From IMG/VR virus record IMGVR_UViG_3300037883_000323, positions 1 through 33,213 of that record: a stretch of 33,213 bases of DNA, one strand, 5' to 3'. The notes beneath the pieces were generated by a model. The model searched no databases, was not told where the DNA came from, and saw nothing but the letters and a program-made list of their open reading frames with translations. Made by a program: the position numbers and the translations under genes. This document shows positions 8,530-17,263 of this stretch, one piece after another; positions within the stretch are counted from its first letter, which is position 1, and each line of letters starts with the position of its first letter. The stretch is from a virus.

Positions 8530-8954
8530 ACATACCCCGCTAGATTGTCGTCGCTGAATCGTTCATCGACTTGTGTAACCTGCACGGCCCCGCCTCCGCT
8601 CTGCGGTGTGGCCGTTGCAGGCTGGTCCAGGGCGGCCTTGCCGCTGGACACGTCTTTAAGAAATGACACGGCATCCTCATAAGCCTGGCGCACGTCCGGG
8701 CTTACCCGCTTGCGGCGCAGATACAGGTAATACTCAGCGATGCTGAGGCACACTCCCTTGATCTGATCGCTTTGCTGCAGTGGTACCTGGTAGCGAGCGC
8801 GGCAGTAGGAATCGATCAATCCCGATGCCTCGATAAGGATGTCGGTCACAACCTGGGCATTCACCAAGCCGGAATTGGTGTCGTCGGTGAGCTGGATCAG
8901 CTCGCTGTTCGATATCCGGCGCGGTGAAATATCGGATTGGGTTGCGTAAGGCAT
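8526..8954 (-). CDS. Mu gp36-like (DUF1320) head completion protein
   Basis: This 142-residue protein starts MPYATQSDI and contains LIQLTDDTNSG, then DILIEASGLIDSYCRARY and a CLSIAEYYLYLRR helix, which are the typical DUF1320 signature (Mu gp36). Such proteins bind the portal as head-tail connectors. It is followed by the gpG-like gene with a GTGA overlap. A C-terminal Gly/Gln-rich stretch is probably flexible. The start is ATG, with a purine-rich GGAAGAGAAG upstream. Confidence 0.9.
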   Translation of the reverse strand: MPYATQSDISPRRISNSELIQLTDDTNSGLVNAQVVTDILIEASGLIDSYCRARYQVPLQQSDQIKGVCLSIAEYYLYLRRKRVSPDVRQAYEDAVSFLKDVSSGKAALDQPATATPQSGGGAVQVTQVDERFSDDNLAGYV

Positions 8955-8970
8955 TTACTTCTCTTCCTTG

Positions 8971-9447
8971 TCAGTTGTAGAGCAGGCGAATCGAAGTCGT
9001 AGAAGCATCGGTTTGCGCACACAGATCCTGGCCTGCCGGCACAATCGCTCCCAGGTAATACGTCTGGATCGGCGGGTTGGTAACCGGGCCGATCAGCACT
9101 GTTGTTCCAGTGCCGCAGTTGGTCCCGGTGCCATATTGCAGAGTGAACGACCCGCCAGCCCCTGTCGATTTCTCCACCGCAATGGAGCGGATGTAGGTTG
9201 ATCCACTGGCAGGAGCTGCGACAACCCGGGTGAGGGTTGCCGTGGCCACGGCCGTCGAAAGATTGCTCAGATCTCCGGTCTGCAAAATGCGCGTACCCTG
9301 ATTGCTCACACCTTTCCCGATGAAAGACAGGTTGAGCATGTTTTGATCTCCGGTCTGTTGTGCTAGTACCTGGGGGCTCGGAGCAGCTATCAACATGATC
9401 CCTACAAAGCAAATTCCCATGCCGAGTATCAAAAACGCGTTCCTCAT
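8971..9447 (-). CDS. Exported protein inside the head gene cluster
   Basis: The 158-residue product has a clear N-terminal hydrophobic segment (about 5-29) ending APSPQVLA|QQ, which looks like a type I signal peptide with cleavage near 29-30. The mature part is rich in Thr, Ser, Gly and Ala with strand-like segments and two cysteines (NCGTG and DLCAQ) that could form a disulphide. It lies between the major capsid and DUF1320 genes, where Mu has gp35. A secretion signal is odd for a virion structural gene. It could be an envelope protein made late in infection, or a host-derived insertion. The start is ATG with AAGGAG. Family unknown. Confidence 0.75.
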   Translation of the reverse strand: MRNAFLILGMGICFVGIMLIAAPSPQVLAQQTGDQNMLNLSFIGKGVSNQGTRILQTGDLSNLSTAVATATLTRVVAAPASGSTYIRSIAVEKSTGAGGSFTLQYGTGTNCGTGTTVLIGPVTNPPIQTYYLGAIVPAGQDLCAQTDASTTSIRLLYN

Positions 9448-9468
9448 TGGTTTCTCCTTGTGTTCAAA

Positions 9469-9588
9469 TTAAAAGTTACGGGTGTCTATTTCATTGCCGT
9501 GGCGCAGCCACTTACGAGCAGAAGCGACTGCGCCTGGCAATGGCTCTGGCGATTCTCCGACGACCTCCTTCCACCTCCGAATTTCCAT
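9469..9588 (-). CDS. Possible 39-residue protein
   Basis: Between the major capsid and the exported protein genes there are 164 bases with one open frame. It reads MEIRRWKEVVGE and continues to a TAA stop, with ordinary amino acid composition. The only ATG has no ribosome binding site. A GTG four codons upstream also lacks one. It may be a small phage protein or a remnant. A GTGGC/GCCAC hairpin lies inside it. Confidence 0.25.
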   Translation of the reverse strand: MEIRRWKEVVGESPEPLPGAVASARKWLRHGNEIDTRNF

Positions 9589-9611
9589 CGCGAGAATCAC
9601 GATGGATATCG

Positions 9612-10562
9612 TTAGCCCACGGCGTTCTTGATCAGGTAGCCGGAGATGTTCGAGGTCACTACCTGGCCGTAATACCAATGCACTGCGAGTTCATCAGACT
9701 TCTTGCTGGCTGGCGTCTCCCGCGCGATCTCGGTTACAAACCCGCCCACGGTCCCTGGAGCCTGCGTCCAAACAAAGGTTTTGCCAAAGCTTGGGTCCAT
9801 CATCGTGGGATTGTCCTGGCAGTAGGCCAGCACGACATGCTTGCCCCAAACGAAGCTCGCGTTATCGTTTTTATCGAGCTGGACTGCCGAGGCTAGAAAT
9901 ACCTCTTCAACGCCGAAGACAGCCGCAAGGTTTTGCAGCGTGATCTGTCCAGCCTGGACGTACTTGAAGCGGTCCAGGATGGCAGGATGAACGCGCAGCT
10001 TTTGGTAGACCGGATCACTGATGATCATGGTGTTGGCTTCAGCGCCGATCTGCCGGATTTGGCTCTTGGCCGTCTCCACGTCCGATATTGGGGTTGAGTT
10101 TGCCAGATCGGACCACTGCGACTGCCCGGCCAGCGTAATGGAATTGGTGTTGGCGTAGTTCGCTGTGTTGGTTGCAAACGCCGCCACAGACACTTCTTCG
10201 TCTAGCAGCAGTTTGTCCATTAGCGCCTGCGTGGCCCATTGTTCAAGGTCACCGGCCATAAAGTTTCCGCGCTCCTCGTCGGTGATCAGACGCGCGAGCG
10301 AATGATCGGTGGTGAAGTACTTGGTCTTCGACAAGGATTGCTGGATGCGCTCAGCCGCCGTGCCAGGCGCACGGTTGGTGTTTTCGCGCAATGCCTGATT
10401 CTCACGGCCAAACTGCCAGTAAAAATCCGATTCCCGTTGTACTTCCACGCGCGGGAAAAGTTCTTCGGCAACAAGCGTGTTGTTTCGATATCCCCGCGCG
10501 AACTGCGATAACGCTACATCTATTTTTCCCTGTACGGGATTGACTATTGCTCCAGGTGGCAT
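9612..10562 (-). CDS. Major capsid protein (HK97-type)
   Basis: At 316 residues this is close to Mu gpT (305). It follows the protease/scaffold and decoration genes, the standard place of the coat protein. The N-terminal part (NTLVAEELFPRVEVQRESDFYW) resembles the arm and extended loop of HK97-fold coat proteins. The stretch TMIISDPVYQKLRVHPAILDR, followed by FGVEEVFLASAVQ and FVWGKHVVLAY, is typical of capsid proteins of this size. The start is ATG with GGAGGAGAG close upstream. The assignment is strong by content and context, though fold is inferred. Confidence 0.9.
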   Translation of the reverse strand: MPPGAIVNPVQGKIDVALSQFARGYRNNTLVAEELFPRVEVQRESDFYWQFGRENQALRENTNRAPGTAAERIQQSLSKTKYFTTDHSLARLITDEERGNFMAGDLEQWATQALMDKLLLDEEVSVAAFATNTANYANTNSITLAGQSQWSDLANSTPISDVETAKSQIRQIGAEANTMIISDPVYQKLRVHPAILDRFKYVQAGQITLQNLAAVFGVEEVFLASAVQLDKNDNASFVWGKHVVLAYCQDNPTMMDPSFGKTFVWTQAPGTVGGFVTEIARETPASKKSDELAVHWYYGQVVTSNISGYLIKNAVG

Positions 10563-10611
10563 TTTTCTCTCTCCTCCGTTACTAAGCCCTCAGCGCGCGA
10601 GGGGAATCTTC

Positions 10612-11013
10612 TTACCCTTGAACCCGCTGCGGAATCACCAGCAGCAGAAACTCGTCGCCCTGGGCTGCCGCCGCTTCGAGCGCCAGGCCCACGGTTTCAT
10701 AATTGGTGCCAGCGACTGCGCCAACCGGTGCGAGCTGCCCGGTGGCTGCGTTCACCATCACCCATTGGTTGCGTGCAATCGCAGCGTCAGCGATGGCCGT
10801 GACCTCACCGATCTCGACCACGGCAATCGGGTCGCCAATGTTGGCTGATGCCGCTGCGGTCACGCCTACGGCCCGGACATTTGCGCCGCCCGGCAAGGCC
10901 ACGGAATTGGAAGCCGCTCCGGCAATGACAGCCAGGCCGGCTCCTATCACCGCGTCACACTTGTAGCTGCGAGTTACATTGGGCGCTACAACCCCAAACT
11001 GCGTCTTCGCCAT
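10612..11013 (-). CDS. Capsid decoration protein, DUF2190 family
   Basis: The 133-residue protein is rich in Ala, Val and Gly with repeating short strands (GLAVIAGAAS, GVTAAASANIGDPIAVVEIGEVTAIADA, WVMVNAATGQLAPVG), the pattern of DUF2190 capsid cement proteins that trimerise on the capsid surface. It is encoded directly before the major capsid protein, as is usual for this family. The start is ATG with GAGAGGGAGAG upstream, a strong purine-rich site that fits a highly expressed structural protein. Confidence 0.87.
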   Translation of the reverse strand: MAKTQFGVVAPNVTRSYKCDAVIGAGLAVIAGAASNSVALPGGANVRAVGVTAAASANIGDPIAVVEIGEVTAIADAAIARNQWVMVNAATGQLAPVGAVAGTNYETVGLALEAAAAQGDEFLLLVIPQRVQG

Positions 11014-11085
11014 TTCTCTCCCTCTCCGCCAGTGTTCGCGTCTGACGGTCCGCTTGCTAACTTGCGCTCACAAAAACAAAAATGT

Positions 11086-12189
11086 TTACACAGCGCCGGA
11101 GGACGATCCTCCAGCAACGGCGTAGTTGCCTGTGCGCCGTAGCTGCTTCAATGCTTCTCCAAAATTCATTTTGCCGTTGGACTTGTTGACCATATCCTGC
11201 GCAGCCTCTGCCAGCGCTGCAGAGTCCTGATCGACCACGGTATTGCGATCGGCAGGCTCATTGAACTGCACGAGCGTTCCTTGTGCGCGCCCTTGGCCAT
11301 TTACTAGCTCGCCGCTTGGCACGATCTGCGACAAGCCAATCATGAAGTCGGCGAACGCTTCGACAGCCGGCTTCTCGGTCTTTTTATCGCCTTCGCCGAA
11401 GCTGATCGCCGATGATTTCGCCAGTTCGGTGAAGATCGCCGGCAATCCCATCTTGTCGAAAGCAGGAATCCATCGCTTGCTGTCTTTAACGCGCTGCATC
11501 TGCTTTTCCGCCAGCGCCACCTGGGCTTGCGAGGCAGCCGCCGCCGCACCAGCAGCGTTGGCCGTGGCCCCTTCGTTAACTTTCTTTTCCAGCTCGGTGA
11601 CGCTGGTGGTCAGTGGTGCGACGGCGGCCGCCACGGCTGCTTCGATGGCCTTGGCCTGCTCGCCTTCGCTCAAGTTCTCGATCTTTTTGCCTTTGAAGAG
11701 TTCGGTGAAGAAGTCTTTCAAAGACTGGATAATAGGTTTCGAAAGTTCGTTAGGGTCCAATGCGTGCTCCTCTCTGAATTCAATTGCCTCAAATTTTCCT
11801 GCGCCAAAAGAAGCAAGCTTCACATCGGCCAGGCCTTTCACCTCGGGCGGCATGGCGCCGAGGAAACCTACATGCCGCAGCGCCGGTCCATCGGCCGTGC
11901 GGTACAAGCTGATCGAGCGCTTCTTGAACATCCCTTGCTTGACCAGCTCTTCAAATTTGGTGGGCACCTGTTTGAGCTTTCCCAGCAGCACATCGCCTGC
12001 GCGCTTCAGCGCTTCCACCCATCCGAAAGCCGGTGCGTCGTGCTCCGGGTGCCCTACCACAATCGGCGCTTCGTGATGCGACGGATCGTAGTTGGCCACC
12101 ATCTTGTCGATGTCGGCCTGCGTATATTTGCCTTTGGCGCCATAGTCACCGGCGCGAAAGAGCTCGATCCATTGCCCGTTTAAACTCAT
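11086..12189 (-). CDS. Mu gpI-like head maturation protease and scaffold
   Basis: The 367-residue protein starts WIELFRAGDYGAKGKYT and has HEAPIVVGHPEHDAPAFGWVEAL, GMFKKRSISLY and LRHVGFLGAMPP in order, the signature of the Mu-like I protein family. The Ser of KRSISL and the His of LRHVGF are candidate catalytic residues. After residue about 180 the protein becomes Ala/Lys/Glu-rich and helical (AAVAAAVAPL, AAAAASQAQ), which fits the scaffold part that is made as one chain with the protease and is probably cleaved off. Its ATG overlaps the stop of the gpF-like gene as ATGA. The decoration and coat genes follow. Confidence 0.9.
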   Translation of the reverse strand: MSLNGQWIELFRAGDYGAKGKYTQADIDKMVANYDPSHHEAPIVVGHPEHDAPAFGWVEALKRAGDVLLGKLKQVPTKFEELVKQGMFKKRSISLYRTADGPALRHVGFLGAMPPEVKGLADVKLASFGAGKFEAIEFREEHALDPNELSKPIIQSLKDFFTELFKGKKIENLSEGEQAKAIEAAVAAAVAPLTTSVTELEKKVNEGATANAAGAAAAASQAQVALAEKQMQRVKDSKRWIPAFDKMGLPAIFTELAKSSAISFGEGDKKTEKPAVEAFADFMIGLSQIVPSGELVNGQGRAQGTLVQFNEPADRNTVVDQDSAALAEAAQDMVNKSNGKMNFGEALKQLRRTGNYAVAGGSSSGAV

Positions 12190-12986
12190 GCAGCCTCCAC
12201 AAACTCGGGAAGATCAGCCGCTTCATCCGGCAATCGATCCAGGCCGGGTGTGTCAGCATCCTTATCCACGTCGTCCGGTCCTTCCGCCGTTACCGTGCAG
12301 CGGCAGTTGTACCCGCACGGCGGATAAATCTTTCCCCACACCGCGTCATCATTGAGCGCGGCAAAGCCATCCAGCGCCTCATGCGACTCTCTGACGCGAT
12401 CATCGCCAGCCGTGCGATACACCCAGTAAGGCAGCGCAGCTTTGACTTCCGGGGCAGACATCTGCTCCAGCCGCCCGCCCTGGTAAGCACTCTGCACGGC
12501 GGTTTGAAAAACACTATCGATCTGCGTCTTGGCCAGCTTCGCTACCGAAGACTCGCTGGTAAGCTCATCGACTGCGTTGCGGAAATCTTCGATTGTGCCG
12601 CCGCTCTCCATCACATCAGCCAGCGCTTGCTTGATCTTCTCGATCAGCTTCACGTCGCTGACTCCGGCGATGGTGAAAGCCTGCTGCTGGTAGCGCTGCG
12701 AGAGTCCGTCAAAAGCATCGCGGCTCATACCAATCAGGTTCAGCACCCGCTGAATAGCTTGCGTGGGCGGTACCGTCTCAAAAGCCAGCGCCGCGAAGCG
12801 CGTGCTGGTGGCCAGCTTGAATTTCTTGCCGGTCTTTTTGTGCGCGGCCTCGATGACGTGCGCCCGGCCCAGCAAGTCAAACCCCGCCAAGTATTCCGCC
12901 AGGATGCCGCCTACCTGCTTCTGAAACTGCGCCATCAGGATGTGGGAAGCGGATACAGCAGCCGCGCGCGCGTGGGAAGTCTTCAT
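12186..12986 (-). CDS. Mu gpF-like head morphogenesis protein
   Basis: The 266-residue product ends with the family hallmark: DDRVRESHEALDG (195-207), a tryptophan at about 217, and PPCGYNCRCTV (222-232). This is the conserved Mu F-like domain, thought to act in head assembly and linked to the portal. The N-terminal half is helical. The gene overlaps the portal gene by ATGA upstream and the protease gene by ATGA downstream, so portal, F and protease are made from one coupled unit. The conserved His and Cys residues are intact. Confidence 0.93.
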   Translation of the reverse strand: MKTSHARAAAVSASHILMAQFQKQVGGILAEYLAGFDLLGRAHVIEAAHKKTGKKFKLATSTRFAALAFETVPPTQAIQRVLNLIGMSRDAFDGLSQRYQQQAFTIAGVSDVKLIEKIKQALADVMESGGTIEDFRNAVDELTSESSVAKLAKTQIDSVFQTAVQSAYQGGRLEQMSAPEVKAALPYWVYRTAGDDRVRESHEALDGFAALNDDAVWGKIYPPCGYNCRCTVTAEGPDDVDKDADTPGLDRLPDEAADLPEFVEAA

Positions 12987-14431
12987 TGGACACTGCCTCC
13001 ACGCACCGCCTCGGCGATCTGGTGAATGCGTTGCTTGTAGATATCCCCAAGCCCCGCACCCAAACCCTTCAGCATCTCTCGCACTTCCGCCAGATTGTGC
13101 TGAGCCTCGTCATCACTGAAGCTCGGTATCGCAGCCGCGCCGCTGGAGATCGCACCCGCTGAGCCTTGAGGAGTGAGCACTTCATCTCCATCTTTAGCCT
13201 GCGGAAATCCGTAGCGGTTAATCATGTAGCTTTTTGTGATCGGCATTCCCATCGTCTGGGCTTGCGCGTCGATCCCGATCCTCTGTACCAGGTCCTCTTC
13301 GTCCTGGGTATCGATGGAGAACTTGGCCATGGGAGCACCCGGGCCGAAGTTCCACAGCACCAGAGGGCGCACAAGCTGATCGTTGATCACCGTCATCAAC
13401 TTGATGGCAACTTCGACTTCCTTGAGGTAGAACATCTTGGCGTGGACACTGCCCTGCGCTTTCGATCCGGTTCCTCCTTCATTGCCGTAGGAGGTCAGCG
13501 TCTGGCCGAGAATCACTCTCGCGATCTTGTAATTCATCTTGTCCACCAAGCGTTCATAGACCGCTGGATTCTGCGAGCGCGCCGAGGTGAGCAAATCCTT
13601 CACGAGCTGGAAATTCTCCGGCACTGCGATGGCGATCTTCTCCACGATGGCTTCAGCAGCGGCCAGGGCTTTTTGCTTCTCATCGTCGTTAGCGCCGGCC
13701 GGATACATCACCGCCGCAGTGCCCGGACCTTTTTCCCCGAAACGCAACCAGAAGCGCAGCGCCTGGCGCTTGAACCAGCTCGGCCAGAAGCAGCGGCGCA
13801 ACAAAGGCCGTCCTCGCCGGTTGCCGCTGCGCGGCCTGAAGGTGAAGATCAGGAACTTTTCTTCCGGCACCAGATCGCCACCGTCGATGGCGAATGGGTT
13901 CTGCATCAGGCGCAATGGACCGGTTTGCAACTGGTATTGCGGATTGAAGCTGAACAGCTCTTGTGGCCGGTCCTTTATGTCAATCAAACCGACCTGCCCG
14001 GCGCTCACGTCATAGAGAATTTCCGCAACAGAGATTCCATAACCAGGCGCATCCAGAAGCCCTTCCAGCACCTCATGGAATGCTGGCACCTGGGCAAACT
14101 GCTCCTGGACGAACTTGGCCACGTCCTGCGCTTGGCCGGAATCATCGGCAGGCATAATCTGCCGGTCGCGCGACAGCACCGCCAGCTTCAGCATTTCGAG
14201 CGCCGAAGAAACGTCGTCGTCCTTTTCTTCCAGCTCGCGGTAATAGATGAAAGCGCTGCGGAAGTCCCGGATCATTGCCGTCCAGATCACAGTTGGATCA
14301 GAGACGCCGGCAAAAGCATTCGCTAGAGATAGCACGGTTCGGTGAATGCCTTCAAGGACCTGCGGCGTGACCAGCTCCTGCGCGGGCGGCTTCTCCGGCA
14401 CGGTTGCGGACATGTTCACGACATCGCTCAT
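12983..14431 (-). CDS. Portal protein, DUF935 (Mu gp29-like)
   Basis: At 482 residues this is the usual length for a Mu-like portal. Characteristic stretches include DVSSALEMLKLAVLSRD, GYGISVAEILYD, FTFRPRSGNRRGRPLLRR and MNYKIARVILGQTLTSYGNEGG, matching the DUF935 family. The protein forms the twelve-fold ring through which the terminase pumps DNA. It lies between the large terminase and the gpF homologue, with ATGA overlaps on both sides. The C-terminal 70 residues are Ala/Ser-rich and helical. I see no disruption. Confidence 0.93.
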   Translation of the reverse strand: MSDVVNMSATVPEKPPAQELVTPQVLEGIHRTVLSLANAFAGVSDPTVIWTAMIRDFRSAFIYYRELEEKDDDVSSALEMLKLAVLSRDRQIMPADDSGQAQDVAKFVQEQFAQVPAFHEVLEGLLDAPGYGISVAEILYDVSAGQVGLIDIKDRPQELFSFNPQYQLQTGPLRLMQNPFAIDGGDLVPEEKFLIFTFRPRSGNRRGRPLLRRCFWPSWFKRQALRFWLRFGEKGPGTAAVMYPAGANDDEKQKALAAAEAIVEKIAIAVPENFQLVKDLLTSARSQNPAVYERLVDKMNYKIARVILGQTLTSYGNEGGTGSKAQGSVHAKMFYLKEVEVAIKLMTVINDQLVRPLVLWNFGPGAPMAKFSIDTQDEEDLVQRIGIDAQAQTMGMPITKSYMINRYGFPQAKDGDEVLTPQGSAGAISSGAAAIPSFSDDEAQHNLAEVREMLKGLGAGLGDIYKQRIHQIAEAVRGGSVQ

Positions 14432-15801
14432 GCGGCCCCCATATAGGTATGTGCCTGGCTGCTCACACTGGCTATAAAGTCGGTGGAAAGCGATGGACCA
14501 GACGCTGCCGCTATCGCCAGCGCCAGCGCCCAGAATTCATCGGCGTGACCCTGGTCGGTGCGGTCGGCATCGAAGCGGAAATGCCCCGTCAGGCTGCTAT
14601 AGCGCTTCACTGCGTTGATGGAGCGCCGCAGTGCAGGGGCCGAGACGATGCGGATTCTCCGTTCCTCAAATAATCGCTTCGTGGCCGTCGCCATCTTTTC
14701 TTTGTTGTCGATGTTGAAGACAACTTGTTCAACTTTGCCCTGCCCATGCTTGATCGCCAGATCTTCGGCCAATTGAGCACCGATACCGGTAGCATCTACA
14801 CAGGAGCGGCGCGACCGCTGCACAATGGGGTCGATGCAATCAAATTGCACGCCAAACGGAGTGCGCTCCAATGTGTCCATGCGGCGCATCCATAGAACGT
14901 CGCCTACCTTCTCCAGCGCAGTATTAATGGTGCGGTCTTTTTTGCGCCCTATGTCAGTACCGCAATAGATCGAGCCGCCAAGCTGATCGACAGGAGTATC
15001 GAGGCGGGCATCCACGCTCTCGCAAGCTACCACCAGCTCCATCGGAATGTAGTTTTGAGCATCGGCCAGGAAGACACAGCAATATTCCTGAAGCCATGTG
15101 TCCTCATCGCCAGCAGCCTCACGCAATGCGGCTACATCGACCGGGCAACCTTCAGCAACGGCGGAATAGATATCCAGCCAGTGCACCGACCAAATCCCCT
15201 TCGTCCAGCAGCACTCTTCCATCCCGCCCAGCGGATCGACCCCGGCAGCATTGCAGATGTCCCAATATTTCCCGCTCTGGCCGTTAGGCGTCGAGATGAC
15301 TTCCAGGTTGAATCCGCGGCTGATGATGGCCATGGCCGCGCGCCAGATTTTTACCGGGTCGCGGTGGAAGGCAAACTCATCCAGTACCACATCGCCGGAA
15401 AATCCCCGGATGGTATCGGGGTTCGCGGGCATGGCGATGATGCGCGAGCCATTGTGGCGGAAGGTGATTTGGTAAGCCTTCTCATCTGTCTTCGGCAATT
15501 CAATCTCTTCATAGTCGAAGGCTTCGCGCAGAGCGCTGAGATGAACCTTACAATATTCAATCGCCTCCAGCGATTGGCGCTCGGAAGCGGAAATCCAAAC
15601 CGTGGTTCCTTTCCTAGCCAGTCGCCGGCGGACGTGCCGAAGCGTAGTCGAGAAGGTCAGGCCGGTCTGCCTGCCCTTGACCATCAGCTTGAACCGGGCC
15701 TCATCCTCGATCCACCGCTTCTGGTAGGCGTAGAGGATGACCAGGGCCGCAGTGATCGCAGGCGACTTGCCTTTGTCGAGTTTGGTTCTAGGCTTGTCCA
15801 A
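14428..15801 (-). CDS. terL: Terminase large subunit, Mu gp28-like
   Basis: The 457-residue motor protein has a deviant Walker A (KGRQTGLT, 42-49) and Walker B (VVLDE, 138-142) in the ATPase half. The nuclease half has acidic residues at D283 (GTDIGRKKD), D336 (CVDATGIG) and D421 (GHADEFWALALA). It packages DNA into the head through the portal. The best start is a TTG overlapping the small terminase gene by 14 bases. No ATG lies between it and the Walker A motif, and no clear ribosome binding site is seen, so translation is probably coupled and the exact start is uncertain. It overlaps the portal gene by ATGA. Confidence 0.93.
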   Translation of the reverse strand: MDKPRTKLDKGKSPAITAALVILYAYQKRWIEDEARFKLMVKGRQTGLTFSTTLRHVRRRLARKGTTVWISASERQSLEAIEYCKVHLSALREAFDYEEIELPKTDEKAYQITFRHNGSRIIAMPANPDTIRGFSGDVVLDEFAFHRDPVKIWRAAMAIISRGFNLEVISTPNGQSGKYWDICNAAGVDPLGGMEECCWTKGIWSVHWLDIYSAVAEGCPVDVAALREAAGDEDTWLQEYCCVFLADAQNYIPMELVVACESVDARLDTPVDQLGGSIYCGTDIGRKKDRTINTALEKVGDVLWMRRMDTLERTPFGVQFDCIDPIVQRSRRSCVDATGIGAQLAEDLAIKHGQGKVEQVVFNIDNKEKMATATKRLFEERRIRIVSAPALRRSINAVKRYSSLTGHFRFDADRTDQGHADEFWALALAIAAASGPSLSTDFIASVSSQAHTYMGAA

Positions 15802-16426
15802 GTCCGTAAATTTCGTCCAGCTTCTTTTGCAGCTCCTCTGGACTCAACTCCTTTTTCTTCTCGGCCACTTCTTTCTTGAGCACCTGGACCTTTTCTTTCA
15901 TCTGCTGGATCTTCAACTCCAGGGCCTTTTCATTGGTCTGCTGCTGCCGCTCCTTGATGTCGAGCTTGCGCTGCTCGGCCAGCAGCATTCCTAAATTCAG
16001 CAACTCCTTGCGGAACTGCTGTTTGTCTGTTGCTTCTGCGCTCTGCATCAAAGCGAAAATCTGGTCGCCAAGCGCATTGCGGACCGCATCCGGCAGTTGC
16101 TCAAAACCGCCTCGCGCAAAGGTCGAAGCAAATTCCCGCGCCCGCTCCGAGTCCGCCATTACCTCGCGCCTGATCTGCTCGACGCGCAGGTCATACCAGC
16201 GCTGCAGCGAAGATCGCGGAATTCTCATGTCCGGGAAAAGTTCGAGCACGGTCAATGGCAGCTTGTCCCAGCCTTCCAATTTGGGCGACAGCTCCTCGAT
16301 CTCTTCCCACGTTCGCCCCTCGGCGCGCAAGCGCTGAATCGCGTCACGCATCTCCATCGGCAGCTTGTCGATCTTGAGCGGCTGCCGCGTCTTGCGCTTG
16401 TCTCCGGTTTTGGGCCGAGTGGGCAT
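15788..16426 (-). CDS. Terminase small subunit, DUF3486 (Mu gp27-like)
   Basis: The product, 212 residues from the ATG at 16426, begins MPTRPKTGDKRKTRQPLKIDKLP, then MRDAIQRLRAEGRTWEEIEEL, which is the DNA-binding N-terminus of DUF3486 proteins. Residues about 130-210 form a long Lys/Glu/Gln coiled coil. It recognises phage DNA for packaging with the large subunit. The frame is open eight codons further to a TTG at 16450 that overlaps the previous gene as TTGA. I prefer the ATG because family members begin near it, but coupling from the TTG is possible. Confidence 0.88.
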   Translation of the reverse strand: MPTRPKTGDKRKTRQPLKIDKLPMEMRDAIQRLRAEGRTWEEIEELSPKLEGWDKLPLTVLELFPDMRIPRSSLQRWYDLRVEQIRREVMADSERAREFASTFARGGFEQLPDAVRNALGDQIFALMQSAEATDKQQFRKELLNLGMLLAEQRKLDIKERQQQTNEKALELKIQQMKEKVQVLKKEVAEKKKELSPEELQKKLDEIYGLGQA

Positions 16427-16446
16427 GGCTTCAGCAAAAAGAAAAA

Positions 16447-16770
16447 TCAATCAAAGTCAACCGCTGGATCGACGCGGGTTTTCTCCACCAGGTCGCGGCC
16501 AGCCGGCAATACCTGAATCTCGCCAATCATGGTCTTGCGCTTTTTGCGATACAGCTCTTCATCGCGCTGAAAGCTGAGATAGCCCCGCTCCTTCAGGTCC
16601 TGCAGAACCGTGATGAATTCATCCTCGCTGACATCGAAATACAGCCTGGTGACCGCTCCGTACAGCGGTATCATTCGCAGACGGCTTCGCTGCCTCAGAT
16701 GGTTTTCGTAAACGATCTGCAGGATTGCCGAGCGTAATTGCCGGATGTTATCCGCCAGCAGAATGTCCAT
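16447..16770 (-). CDS. Small winged-helix-like protein in Mu gp26 position
   Basis: This 107-residue protein lies between a two-helix membrane protein and the small terminase, the place of Mu gp26. Residues 8-30 are helical (IRQLRSAILQIVYENHLRQR), and the segment VSEDEFITVLQDLKERGYLSFQRDEE reads like the recognition helix and wing of a winged-helix domain. A basic patch (YRKKRKTM) follows. The start is ATG with AAGGAG inside the end of the previous gene, a 23-base overlap. A DNA-binding packaging or regulatory role is inferred from fold and context. Confidence 0.8.
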   Translation of the reverse strand: MDILLADNIRQLRSAILQIVYENHLRQRSRLRMIPLYGAVTRLYFDVSEDEFITVLQDLKERGYLSFQRDEELYRKKRKTMIGEIQVLPAGRDLVEKTRVDPAVDFD

Positions 16771-17212
16771 GTGCTTTCTCCTTCAGCTCTGATCGCAATG
16801 CAGCTACCTGATCCACTACTTCTCCGACCTGCTTTTTCACTTCCCTGGTCTCGCTCTTCACGTCCCGCATACCGCGCGCCACATGATCGACAATCAATTC
16901 CATTTCGCGCGAGCGCTCGTCATCTCTGGCGGAAATCGCCTGCACCGCATCAGCGAGCTTTTGTTGCGCCGCAGTTCCTTCGCGCAAGATGGCAGCGCCA
17001 CTTTTTAAGCCTCGATCCAAAATCACCAGCGCGACCAATCCGAGAAACGTGGCTGGCCCGAACTTTTGCAGCGTCTCGATGAGTAATTTCGGCTCTTTTT
17101 CGGCGAGCGTGAACACCATCGCGCCAAGGCTCGTGACCGCGCCTCCAAAAACCAGGTGCTGCAGCCACCTTGGGAGGCGAATTTCCGTCTTCCCGGACCC
17201 GTTTTTATCCAT
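16748..17212 (-). CDS. Membrane protein with two helices and a coiled coil (Mu gp25-like position)
   Basis: The 154-residue protein has two probable membrane helices (about 20-38 and 52-71). A charged coiled-coil tail follows to the end, including DDERSREMELIVDHVARGMRDV and VGEVVDQVAALRSELKEK. The arrangement resembles Mu gp25/DUF2730-type proteins found just before gp26 and gp27 homologues. It may serve in lysis as a holin-like or accessory membrane protein, but this is not shown. I chose the ATG at 17212, preceded by GGGAGGA, over a TTG one codon earlier. A large palindrome lies just upstream. Confidence 0.75.
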   Translation of the reverse strand: MDKNGSGKTEIRLPRWLQHLVFGGAVTSLGAMVFTLAEKEPKLLIETLQKFGPATFLGLVALVILDRGLKSGAAILREGTAAQQKLADAVQAISARDDERSREMELIVDHVARGMRDVKSETREVKKQVGEVVDQVAALRSELKEKAHGHSAGG

Positions 17213-17263
17213 CAACTCATTCCTCCCGCTTTGGCGCTGGTCAGACCCACCCCGAAACTACCC

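Noticed and set aside
12033-13025. Plus-strand frame of 330 codons
   Set aside because: Opposite the gpF and gpI-like genes; Arg/His-rich antisense composition.
13166-14326. Plus-strand frame of 386 codons
   Set aside because: It lies fully opposite the portal gene, which has clear family motifs; a frame caused by codon bias.
15055-15879. Plus-strand frame of 274 codons
   Set aside because: Opposite the large terminase with intact ATPase and nuclease motifs.
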